DNA of 64,000 nucleotides from Methylobacterium sp. J-076 (GTDB lineage: Bacteria > Pseudomonadota > Alphaproteobacteria > Rhizobiales > Beijerinckiaceae): positions 124,001 to 188,000 of the forward strand of contig NZ_JAKSXW010000118.1 in NCBI RefSeq assembly GCF_022829405.1. Direction: 5' to 3'. The translations under genes and the position numbers were made by a program. Shown here piece by piece: positions 26,802 to 37,054 of this stretch. Numbering within the stretch: the stretch's first letter is position 1; the number at the start of each line of letters is the position of its first letter. The notes below the pieces were generated by a model, which saw only the letters and a program-made list of their open reading frames with translations, had not been told where the DNA came from and ran no database searches.

Positions 26802-27983
26802 TCAGGCCGGCGCCCCCACCGTGTCCGCCATCCGCGCCCGGCGAACGCCCAGCGGCAGGGGCATGCCGGTGGTGGTGTCGCGCCCGGTCTGGTGCTCGAT
26901 CTCGGCGTTGATCTCCCCGCCGACGAGGACAATCGTCGAGGAGATCCAGATCCAGGTCATGAAGCCGATCACCGCTCCGAGGGACCCGTAGGTCTCGTTG
27001 TAGGTGCCGAAGTTCGACACGTACCAAGAGAAGAGCAGGGAGGCGACGAGCCAGAGCAGACCCGCCACGAGGCTGCCGACCCCGACCCAGCGCCAGCGGG
27101 CATGCTCCCGGCTCGGGCCGAAGCGGTAGAGGACCGACAGCGCCCCGAGGATCACGAGGAGCAGGCCCGGCCAGCGCAGGGCCGCGATCAGCCACGCCTC
27201 GGCGCCGAGGCCGAGGAAGTTGAACACCACCGGCACCACGACGATGGCGTTGAGGGCGATGACGATGAAGATCAGCGCCCCGACCGTGAAGGTGAGGGAG
27301 CGCAGGTTGAGCATGAAGAAGTTGCGCTTCTCTTCCTCCTCGTAGACCACGTTCAGCGCATCGAACATCGCCTTCATGGCGGCGTTCGCGCTCCAGATCG
27401 AGATCAGCAGGCTGGTGAAGAAGGTGAGCCCCAGGGTGCCGCTGGGCTTGGAGGCGATGCGCTTCACCTGATCGCCGACGATCTCCACCGCCCCCGTCGG
27501 CAGCACCGCGTGGAGCTGGGCGAGGTGGTCGTTGATCACGCTGGCGTCGGCGAACAGGCCGTAGAGCGTGACGAGGGCGGCGATGCCGGGGAACAGGGAG
27601 AGCAGGGTGTAGAAGGTCACGCCCGCGGCCACCGCCAGCACCCGGTCCTTCACGAATTCCAGGTAGACGCGGACGGCGATGTCCCGCCACCCGGCGGCGG
27701 GGATCTCCGCCGGGTGGTCGGCGTGCCGGCCGCGCTCCGGCTGGGTCGCCGCGATGAGCCGGGCGGCGTGGCCCTCGATGGAGCGCGCCCCGCCCGAGCC
27801 GTTGGTCTTGCGCGTCGTCTGCCGCGCCGGCTCCGGCTCTCGGCCGGGTGTCGCGGGGGGCGCGCCCGCGCCCCGGCGGGGCTGGGCGACCGTCAGGGCG
27901 ACGAGGGCCGTCCCGAGCATCAGGATCCACAGGGTCGAGGCGGGGTCGGGCGATCCGCTCGGGCGGGAGGGAGGCGTCGGCAT
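26802..27983 (-). CDS. YihY/BrkB family membrane protein
   Basis: This 393-residue inner-membrane protein of the YihY (formerly RNase BN) family probably acts as a transporter or envelope factor. After a disordered Arg/Pro/Gly-rich N-terminus (about 80 residues) come six helices with family motifs. These are VLAVAAGVTFYTLLSLFPG, the cytoplasmic SIWSANAAMKAMFDALN loop, FGPSREHARWRWV, and SNFGTYNETYGSLGAVIGFM. The ATG at 27983 or a GTG at 28022 could be the start. Divergent from uvsE. Confidence 0.85.
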   Translation of the reverse strand: MPTPPSRPSGSPDPASTLWILMLGTALVALTVAQPRRGAGAPPATPGREPEPARQTTRKTNGSGGARSIEGHAARLIAATQPERGRHADHPAEIPAAGWRDIAVRVYLEFVKDRVLAVAAGVTFYTLLSLFPGIAALVTLYGLFADASVINDHLAQLHAVLPTGAVEIVGDQVKRIASKPSGTLGLTFFTSLLISIWSANAAMKAMFDALNVVYEEEEKRNFFMLNLRSLTFTVGALIFIVIALNAIVVVPVVFNFLGLGAEAWLIAALRWPGLLLVILGALSVLYRFGPSREHARWRWVGVGSLVAGLLWLVASLLFSWYVSNFGTYNETYGSLGAVIGFMTWIWISSTIVLVGGEINAEIEHQTGRDTTTGMPLPLGVRRARMADTVGAPA

Positions 27984-28107
27984 CGGGGATCGTGTCGGGG
28001 AGGGCGTGAGCGGTATTGCCACGCTCTGTCAGCGCAAACGTCGGCCCCGCCCGCCCGTTCCGAGACTCCGCCGCGCGACCGAACACGCTGTGGCGCGTTG
28101 TGCCGGA

Positions 28108-29184
28108 ATGCCCAGCCAAGCCGCCCCGCATCCCCGCCTCGGATTCTGCTGCACCTTCGTCCTCGACGAGCCGCCGGGGACCCATGCCACCCTCAAGGCG
28201 GCGCGCGAGGCGACCCGCGTCATGAACCTGACTACGGTGACCATGGCCCACCTCGGCAAGCTGGACCCCGCCGCCCGGCGGGAGAAGCTGACCGGGGTGG
28301 TGACCCACAACCTCGCCGCCCTCGCCCGGCAGATCGCCTGGGTCGGCGCCCGCCCGCCCCTGGAGCGGCTGCTCCGGATGGGGAGCAACGTCCTGCCCGG
28401 CTACACCCACTCGTCGGTGCAGGCCCTCTACGCCGAGCCGGAGCTGCGCGCGGCCGTGGAGGCCGGGCTGGCGGAGGCCGGGGCCCTGGCCCGGCGGCTC
28501 GGGGTCCGCCTCAGCTTCCACCCCGGCCCGTTCTGCCTGCTGGCGAGCCGCAACCCGGCGGCCATCGGGAACGGCCTGTCCGAGCTCGACTACCACGCCG
28601 AACTGTTCGGGCTGATGGGCTACGGCGGCGGGTGGCACCCGCACGGCGCCCACATCAACATCCATGTGGGCGCGGGCGACCCCGGCGTCGCCGGCTTCCG
28701 GGAGACCCTGCCCCGGGCGAGCCGGATGGCCCGGGACCTCGTGACGGTGGAGAACGACGAGAACCTGTTCGGCCTCGACGAGGTGCTGCGCCTGGCCGAC
28801 CTCGTGCCGGTCGTCTTGGACCTGCACCACCATTGGGTGGAGAGCGGCGGCTCCTACATCGAGCCGGACGATGCGCGGATCGCCCGGGTGATCGCCTCCT
28901 GGCGCGGGGTGCGGCCGGTGGCCCATATCAGCGTCTCGCGGGAGGCGGTCGCCGCCGGTTGCGACGCCGCACGCCTGCCTGACTTCCCCGCCCTGCGCGA
29001 AGCCGGGCACTCCGTCCGCGACCTCGCCGCCCATTCCGACCTGATGTGGAACCGGGCGGTGAACGACCTCGTGGCCCGCCACCTCGCCTGGGCGGATTTC
29101 GAGATCGAGGCCAAGGCCAAGAACCTCGCCTCCATGCAGATCGCCGCGCACATCCTGTCCCTGACGGAGGCGGAGGCCGCGTGA
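28108..29184 (+). CDS. uvsE: UV DNA damage endonuclease UvsE
   Basis: This 358-residue TIM-barrel, metal-dependent endonuclease nicks DNA 5' to UV photoproducts, an alternative to UvrABC. Family segments include LGFCCTFV at the start, NLAALARQIAWV, RLSFHPGPFCLLAS, HINIHVGAG, ENDENLFGLDEVL, LDLHHHWVESGG and HSDLMWNRAV. The metal His/Glu/Asp residues in these are present. ATG at 28108 begins the conserved region at the right distance. No photolyase lies in the window. Confidence 0.92.
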   Translation: MPSQAAPHPRLGFCCTFVLDEPPGTHATLKAAREATRVMNLTTVTMAHLGKLDPAARREKLTGVVTHNLAALARQIAWVGARPPLERLLRMGSNVLPGYTHSSVQALYAEPELRAAVEAGLAEAGALARRLGVRLSFHPGPFCLLASRNPAAIGNGLSELDYHAELFGLMGYGGGWHPHGAHINIHVGAGDPGVAGFRETLPRASRMARDLVTVENDENLFGLDEVLRLADLVPVVLDLHHHWVESGGSYIEPDDARIARVIASWRGVRPVAHISVSREAVAAGCDAARLPDFPALREAGHSVRDLAAHSDLMWNRAVNDLVARHLAWADFEIEAKAKNLASMQIAAHILSLTEAEAA

Positions 29185-29238
29185 GGGCGGGGGGGCGAGG
29201 CTTGCGCGGCGGCCCGAGCCTGCTCTAGGCATCGGGGG

Positions 29239-29790
29239 ATGAAGACTGCCGATTGTGACATCCTGATCGTGCCCGGGCTCGGGGGGTCCGAAGAGGGCCA
29301 TTGGCAGGCGCGCTGGGCCGGCCGCCTCCCCACGGCCCGGATCGTCGCGCAGGACGATTGGCACGCCCCGACCCCCACGGAATGGTGCGGGCAGGTGGCT
29401 GCGGCGGTGCGGCAGGCCACCCGGCCGGTGATCCTGATCGCCCACAGCCTCGGCGTCGTCGCCTGCGTGGAGGCCGTGCCGCTCTTCCCCGAGGGCGTGG
29501 TGCGCGGCGCCCTGTTCGTGGCCTTCCCCGACGTGGAGGAGGCGGCGGGTCTGCCGGATTCGGTGCGCACCTTCGCCCCGGTGCCGCGCGATCCCCTGCC
29601 CTTCCCGTCCCTGCTCGTGGCGAGCCGCACCGACCCCCACTGCTCCTACGACCGCGCCGATGACTTCGCCCATGCCTGGGGGGCGCTCACCGTGGATGCG
29701 GGCGAATCGGGGCACATCAACGTCGCCAGCGGCCACGGGCCCTGGCCCGAGGGGCTGATGCGCCTCGCCGGGTTCCTGAGGGGGCTGTGA
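29239..29790 (+). CDS. RBBP9/YdeN-type serine hydrolase
   Basis: This 183-residue alpha/beta hydrolase has oxyanion motif VPGLGGSEEGHWQ near residue 12, nucleophile elbow AHSLGVV near residue 78, the Asp in SRTDPHCSY and the His in GESGHINVASGHGPWPEG. This set is diagnostic of RBBP9/YdeN proteins. Physiological substrate is unknown. It lies 54 bp after uvsE on the same strand and could be co-transcribed. Confidence 0.88.
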   Translation: MKTADCDILIVPGLGGSEEGHWQARWAGRLPTARIVAQDDWHAPTPTEWCGQVAAAVRQATRPVILIAHSLGVVACVEAVPLFPEGVVRGALFVAFPDVEEAAGLPDSVRTFAPVPRDPLPFPSLLVASRTDPHCSYDRADDFAHAWGALTVDAGESGHINVASGHGPWPEGLMRLAGFLRGL

Positions 29791-29957
29791 CGGGTCGGTC
29801 CCCGCGGCGGGCCCGTCCGAGGGCCGGCAGTCATCCCCGCGGTCCGGGCACGGCGCCGCTCCGGCGTTTGATCGGACGGCGTTAACTCCGCGTTTACCCT
29901 CGGCGCGTCGAGTGTGGCCTGGGGTGGCGCGCTGCCGTCCCACCCCCGGAGAAACCC

Positions 29958-30182
29958 GTGACGCGCAAAGACCTCCTCGCCCGCCTCGAAGCGGTCCAGG
30001 CCGCCCTCGGCCCCCGGGCCAACAAGACCTTCAACTCGTCGCTGTTCAACGACGCGGCCCTGCTCAAGCGGATCGAAGCCTTCGAGGCCCAGGTCGGCGA
30101 ACCGGAGAAGGCCAAGGTCGCCGACTATACCGGCAACATGTTCTCCCGCATCGCCAACCGGCGGGCGGCCGCCGGACGCTGA
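29958..30182 (+). CDS. Small helical protein, unknown
   Basis: This 74-residue, soluble, mostly helical, Lys/Arg/Ala-rich protein starts with GTG at 29958, preceded by CCGGAGAAA at proper spacing. No signal peptide or membrane span. I do not recognise the family. Convergent with gyrA, stop codons 25 bp apart. Confidence 0.6.
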   Translation: MTRKDLLARLEAVQAALGPRANKTFNSSLFNDAALLKRIEAFEAQVGEPEKAKVADYTGNMFSRIANRRAAAGR

Positions 30183-30207
30183 CGCGCCCGGCGGGAAGGA
30201 GGGAGGA

Positions 30208-32925
<2,718 letters not shown>

Positions 32926-33052
32926 GTTGTGCGTCCGTCTGTATCCCGGCCTGGGGCGGGGCCGGCGGCGGCGGGGGAGCCTGCCGGGGCTGCGTCAGGC
33001 ACTGCTGCGGAAGTGCAGTGATATCAGACGTTTGGTTAAGGGCTTTCGCGTG

Positions 33053-33094
33053 CGCGCGCAAGAGTTCACGTGCGCGCAGAGGGGTCTGCGCGCA
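33053..33094. promoter_or_regulatory. Three TGCGCGCA palindromes upstream of gyrA
   Basis: TGCGCGCA occurs at 33053-33060, 33071-33078 and 33087-33094 in the 218-bp gap upstream of gyrA. The octamer is its own reverse complement. Even spacing of 18 and 16 bp suggests a protein-binding array or transcript structure. No regulator is known to me. Confidence 0.35.
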
Positions 33095-33102
33095 GGCTGG
33101 GT

Positions 33103-33131
33103 CACGCCCCGGCGGACCGTGCCGGGGCGTG
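33103..33131 (-). terminator. Hairpin after the small secreted protein gene
   Basis: CACGCCCCGGC at 33103-33113 pairs perfectly with GCCGGGGCGTG at 33121-33131. It lies 12 bp past the stop of the minus-strand gene at 33144. A T-rich run follows on the plus strand only, so strength in the minus direction is uncertain. Confidence 0.5.
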
Positions 33132-33143
33132 GTGTTTTGTGGC

Positions 33144-33458
33144 TCAGTAGAAGAAGGCCGGGCCGCGGCGGTAGTGGCGGTGGCCCCAGTGACGGCGGTA
33201 GCCGTAATGGCGGCGGAAGCCGTAGTGCCGACGGAACCCGTAATGGCGACGGAAGCCGTAGGGGCGGTAGCCGTAATGGCGGCGATACCCGTAGCCGCCA
33301 TAGTACTGGACCTGCTGCACGGCAGCGGCAGGGGCGCTCTCGGCGGCGGCCATCGGCACCGGAAGCGGGGCGGCGCGGACCGGGCCGGCGGTCGGGCCGA
33401 TGAAGAAGGCGGCAAGCAGGATCAGGATCGGCCAGCGCGGCAGTCTGATGGAGCGCAT
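33144..33458 (-). CDS. Small secreted Tyr/Arg/His-repeat protein
   Basis: This 104-residue protein has a signal peptide or anchor (MRSIRLPRWPILILLAAFF..., cleavage near VRAA). It is followed by about 45 residues of short repeats of the form YG[YF]RRHYG, rich in Tyr, Arg, His and Gly, and ends GPAFFY. ATG at 33458 was chosen because it begins the signal; the frame before it is charged and non-conserved. Such GYRRH proteins recur in Hyphomicrobiales with no known role. Metal or surface binding is only a guess. Confidence 0.65.
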   Translation of the reverse strand: MRSIRLPRWPILILLAAFFIGPTAGPVRAAPLPVPMAAAESAPAAAVQQVQYYGGYGYRRHYGYRPYGFRRHYGFRRHYGFRRHYGYRRHWGHRHYRRGPAFFY

Positions 33459-33708
33459 CGTGTCGTCGTCCTCCCGGTGTCGGAAACGGCCCGCGGAATC
33501 GTCGGGTCCGTGGCGAGGAACGGCGGGAGACGGGAAACGGTTCGATTGTTCCTGTCTAGGTTGCTTCGGCAACTACGCAGACGGTTCACAGACCGTAAGT
33601 TCCCGGCGCGGCACGGGGGCGCCCACCCTTGCGGCGGCGGACTGTAGTCCCATTATGCTCCCCGTCCGACCGCGATCCCCCAACGTCCAGAGGCCGAGTC
33701 CAGAGTCC

Positions 33709-34572
33709 ATGCCCGCGCTGTCAGAACGTCTCCGCGCCCTGTTGCCGGGTCGCCTGCGGAACCGCCGCCCCCGCGTCGCCGTGGTGCGCCTGTCGGGGAC
33801 GATAGGCGCGGTGTCCCCCCTGCGGCCGGGGCTCTCCATCGCCTCGGTGGCGGGCAGCCTGGAGCGGGCCTTCTCCCTGCCGGGGGTGAAGGCGGTCGCC
33901 CTGGTCATCAACTCCCCCGGCGGATCGCCCGCGCAGTCGCACCTGATCCACCGCCGCATCCGCGCCCTCGCCCAGGAGAAGGCGCTGCCGGTCGTCGCCT
34001 TCGTCGAGGATGTGGCGGCCTCGGGCGGCTACATGATCGCCTGCGCCGCCGACGAGATCGTCGCGGACCCGACCTCCATCGTCGGGTCGATCGGCGTGGT
34101 CTCGGCGGGGTTCGGCTTCCCCGGCCTGCTCGAGAAGCTCGGCATCGAGCGCCGGGTCCACACCATCGGCGAGTCGAAGGCGATGCTCGATCCGTTCCGC
34201 CCGGAGGACCCGGCCGACGTCGCCCGCCTGAAGCGCATCCAGGCGGATGTGCAGGGCCTGTTCACCGAGCTGGTCTCCGCACGCCGGCCCGGCCTCGCGG
34301 AGGGCGAGAACCTGTTCACCGGCGCCGTCTGGACCGGGCGGCAGGCGCTGCCCCTCGGCCTCGTGGACGCCATCGGCGACCTGCGCGCGACCATGCGGGC
34401 GCGGTTCGGCGAGAAGGTCGACCTGGTGCTGATCGCCGAGGCCCGGGGCGGCTTCCTCAGCCGCATCCTGCGCCGGGGGCCGCCGGGCGGGATCGGCGGG
34501 GTGGCGTCCCTCCCCGCCGAGGCCATGGCCGCCCTGGAGGAGCGGGCGGCCTTCGCCCGCTACGGCCTGTAG
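33709..34572 (+). CDS. S49 family signal-peptide-peptidase-like protease
   Basis: This 287-residue serine protease is of the SppA/SohB-like S49 family, with a Ser-Lys dyad. The nucleophile is Ser105 in VAASGGYMIA, with the general base Lys157 in GESKAMLDPF. The VINSPGGSPAQS oxyanion segment is also intact. It lacks the N-terminal transmembrane helix and first domain of E. coli SppA, so it is the short form; membrane attachment is not evident. ATG at 33709. It degrades leftover signal peptides or membrane proteins in related species. Confidence 0.9.
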   Translation: MPALSERLRALLPGRLRNRRPRVAVVRLSGTIGAVSPLRPGLSIASVAGSLERAFSLPGVKAVALVINSPGGSPAQSHLIHRRIRALAQEKALPVVAFVEDVAASGGYMIACAADEIVADPTSIVGSIGVVSAGFGFPGLLEKLGIERRVHTIGESKAMLDPFRPEDPADVARLKRIQADVQGLFTELVSARRPGLAEGENLFTGAVWTGRQALPLGLVDAIGDLRATMRARFGEKVDLVLIAEARGGFLSRILRRGPPGGIGGVASLPAEAMAALEERAAFARYGL

Positions 34573-34591
34573 GGCCCGGCCGGTCCCGCCC

Positions 34592-35464
34592 TCAGGTCCG
34601 GCCGCTGCGCCGGGCCGACACCTCGGCCAGGGCGGAGAGGTCCTTCTCCCCGTCGCCGTGGCTCATCGCCTCGATCAGCCCGTCGCGGAGCACGCTGGCG
34701 AAGGGCATCGGCACCCCCGCCGCCTCGGCCGCCTGCAGGGCGAGGCGGATGTCCTTGGCGCCGAGCCGCAGGCCGAAGCCGGGCGGCTCGTAGCGGGAGG
34801 CGGCGATGGAGGCGCCGTAGTTCTTGTAGACCGGGGCGGCGAAGATCGTGTTCGTCATCAGGTCGAGGAAGTCGGCCCCCGTCACGTCATGCTTCTCGGT
34901 GAAGGCGCAGGCCTCGCCCATCGCCTCGATGGCGGCGATCAACATGAAGTTGCCGGCGAGCTTGACCGCGTTCGCCCGTTTCGGCTCCTCCCCATAGCGC
35001 CATGTGCGGGCGCCCATGGCGTCGAGGATCGGGGCGGCCGCGCCGATGGCCGCGTCGGGGCCGGCCACGACGATGTTGAGCTTGCCCGCCGCCGCCACGT
35101 CCGGCCGCCCGAAGACCGGCGCGGAGACGTAGGGGACGCCCGCCCGCCCGTGGATGGCCGTCAGCCGCTCGGCGAGGGCGACGGAGATGGTGCTCATGCC
35201 GAGATGCACGCCGGGACGGCCCGCGCCGCCGTCGAGGAGGCCCCCCGAGACGAGCACGGATTCGAGCGCCGCATCGTCGGCGAGCATGGTGATCGCGGCG
35301 TCGCCGCCGAAGGCCTCCGCCGCGCTGCCCACGGGGGTGACGCCGGGGATGCCCTGCGCCGCCTCCGGCGAGCGGTTCCAGGCCCGGACGGTGTGGCCCT
35401 CCTGCGCGAGGCGGGCGGCCATCCCGCGGCCCATGCGCCCCATCCCGATGAACCCGACATCCAT
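34592..35464 (-). CDS. 3-hydroxyisobutyrate-dehydrogenase-family NAD(P)-dependent oxidoreductase
   Basis: This 290-residue beta-hydroxyacid dehydrogenase has Rossmann motif VGFIGMGRMGRGMA at the N-terminus. The substrate segment is APVFGRPDVAAAGKLNIV, where the classic is S.G...A..G.L. The catalytic Lys lies in AVKLAGNFML near residue 172. The family includes 3-hydroxyisobutyrate, tartronate-semialdehyde and imine reductase-like enzymes. The F for G change at SAPVFG places it nearer the glyoxylate/succinic-semialdehyde-reductase-like or imine reductase-like branches. Divergent from the P1 peptidase, 103 bp apart. Confidence 0.85.
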   Translation of the reverse strand: MDVGFIGMGRMGRGMAARLAQEGHTVRAWNRSPEAAQGIPGVTPVGSAAEAFGGDAAITMLADDAALESVLVSGGLLDGGAGRPGVHLGMSTISVALAERLTAIHGRAGVPYVSAPVFGRPDVAAAGKLNIVVAGPDAAIGAAAPILDAMGARTWRYGEEPKRANAVKLAGNFMLIAAIEAMGEACAFTEKHDVTGADFLDLMTNTIFAAPVYKNYGASIAASRYEPPGFGLRLGAKDIRLALQAAEAAGVPMPFASVLRDGLIEAMSHGDGEKDLSALAEVSARRSGRT

Positions 35465-35567
35465 GTGCGTCTCCTGGGCTGACCGACCGGAAGATGGGAC
35501 CCGCCGGCCCCACGGGAAGTGCGCCCGCCCGTTCCGGCCGGCGCCGGATCGTGGCAGGCTCGCGGGC

Positions 35568-36605
35568 ATGAGCGAATCCCGGCCGCACGGCCTCCTCACC
35601 GACATCGCCGGAATCCGGGTCGGCCACGCCCAGGACCTCGCGGTGCGCAGCGGCGTCACCGCCATCCTGTTCGACCGGCCGGCGGTGGCCTCCGTGGACG
35701 TGCGCGGCGGCGGCCCGGGGACCCGGGAGACCGACCTCCTCGACCCCGAGCGCACGGTGGAGGCCATCGACGCCCTGGTCCTCTCGGGCGGATCGGCCTT
35801 CGGCCTCGACGCCGCCGCCGGGGTGACGGGCTGGCTCGCGGCCCAGGGGCGGGGCTTCCCCGTGGGGGGAATGCGCGTCCCCATCGTGCCCGCGGCGATC
35901 CTGTTCGACCTCCTCAACGGCGGCGACAAGGAGTGGGGCGCCGACCCGCCCTACCGCGCCCTCGGCCGCCGGGCCGCGGAGGCGGCGGGCCCGGATTTCG
36001 CCCTCGGCTCGGTCGGGGCCGGGACGGGGGCCCGCACGGCGACCCTGAAGGGCGGGGTCGGCTCGGCCTCTGCCCCGGTGCCGGGGACGGCCTTCCGCAT
36101 CGCCGCCCTGGTGGCGGTGAACGCCTTCGGCAGCGCGGTGGTCGGCGAGGGGCCGCATTTCTGGGCGGCGCCCTTCGAGGTGGCGGACGAATTCGGCGGC
36201 CTCGGCCCGCCTGCCCGCGTGCCGGAGGAGGCCCACGCCTTCCCGGCCCGGATCGCGGCGGGCTCCGCCACGACCCTCGCCGTGGTGGCCACCGACGCGA
36301 CCCTCACCAAGGCCCAGTGCCGCCGCCTCGCGGTCGCCGCGCAGGATGGCCTCGCCCGCGCCCTGGTCCCCGCCCACACGCCGCTGGACGGCGACCTCGT
36401 CTTCGCCGCCGCGACGGGCGCCCTGCCCCTCGCCGACCCGGTGGGCGACGTCGCCCGCCTCGGCCATGCGGCGGCCCGGGTCCTCGCCCGGGCCATCGCC
36501 ATCGGGGTGTTCGCCGCGACGGGCCTGCCGGGCGTCGCGCCCTCCCCGCCCGGGGCGCTGGAGGGCCTGCCCCCGGCGTGGCGCGACCTGTTCGGGCGGG
36601 GCTGA
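35568..36605 (+). CDS. P1 family peptidase (DmpA/NylC-like, self-cleaving)
   Basis: This 345-residue N-terminal-nucleophile hydrolase is of peptidase family P1 (DmpA aminopeptidase, NylC). Landmarks are HGLLTDIAGIRVGHAQD at the start, VDVRGGGPGTRETDLLDP, LSGGSAFGLDAAAGV and GSVGAGTGARTATLKGG. Activation needs cleavage before a Ser/Thr; the stretch VAVNAFGSAVVGE offers a Gly-Ser bond, as in DmpA. Typical substrates are N-terminal D- or L-amino-acid peptides or amide oligomers; the real one is unknown. Confidence 0.87.
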   Translation: MSESRPHGLLTDIAGIRVGHAQDLAVRSGVTAILFDRPAVASVDVRGGGPGTRETDLLDPERTVEAIDALVLSGGSAFGLDAAAGVTGWLAAQGRGFPVGGMRVPIVPAAILFDLLNGGDKEWGADPPYRALGRRAAEAAGPDFALGSVGAGTGARTATLKGGVGSASAPVPGTAFRIAALVAVNAFGSAVVGEGPHFWAAPFEVADEFGGLGPPARVPEEAHAFPARIAAGSATTLAVVATDATLTKAQCRRLAVAAQDGLARALVPAHTPLDGDLVFAAATGALPLADPVGDVARLGHAAARVLARAIAIGVFAATGLPGVAPSPPGALEGLPPAWRDLFGRG

Positions 36606-36775
36606 CCGCGCGGGTGGGGGCGCCCCACTCCCCGCCTCATCCCCGGCGGCCGACCGGACGGGGCCCGAGGCCCATGACCGCGCGCGCCGCGCGGCGATCC
36701 GGGGACGCGCCACGTTCTGGGACGGGCGAGAGCCCCGACCGCGGTGCCTGCCGACGGCGTGGGACGGAGGCGGGC

Positions 36776-37054
36776 CTAGACCGCGTCCTTGGCGTCCGCC
36801 AGCAGCTCGGCGAGGCCCTTGTCCACCTCGGCGGCGAGCATCGCCCGCTCGGCGTCGGTGAGGTCCCCGGCCCAGCCCTTGCCGCCGAAACCTTCCGTGC
36901 AGCGCGCCCGCTCGGAGGCGATGTAGGCCTCCGTCTCCTCGGGCCGCGTCCGCATGGCGTGGACGAGGCCGAACCACGCGGCCCGTTCCACCACCGCGAG
37001 CCGCGCCCGCAGGCGGATCGCCACCGCCTTGTCCGGATCGACCGTGTCGCTCAT
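36776..37054 (-). CDS. Small protein coupled to the hybrid kinase, unknown
   Basis: This 92-residue, helical, acidic protein (MSDTVDPDKAVAIRLRARL...) ends LADAKDAV. Its ATG overlaps the kinase stop by 4 nt (ATGA), so it is made from the same transcript right after the kinase. No family recognised. Its coupling suggests a regulator or output partner of that kinase, but nothing in the sequence proves it. Confidence 0.65.
   Translation of the reverse strand: MSDTVDPDKAVAIRLRARLAVVERAAWFGLVHAMRTRPEETEAYIASERARCTEGFGGKGWAGDLTDAERAMLAAEVDKGLAELLADAKDAV

Noticed and set aside
26350..29943. A 1,197-codon minus-strand open frame covering msrB, yihY and uvsE
   Set aside because: Only its last 135 codons are a real protein (MsrB). 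The rest is Arg/Gly/Pro/His-rich antisense of uvsE, the hydrolase and yihY, typical of open frames at 70% GC.
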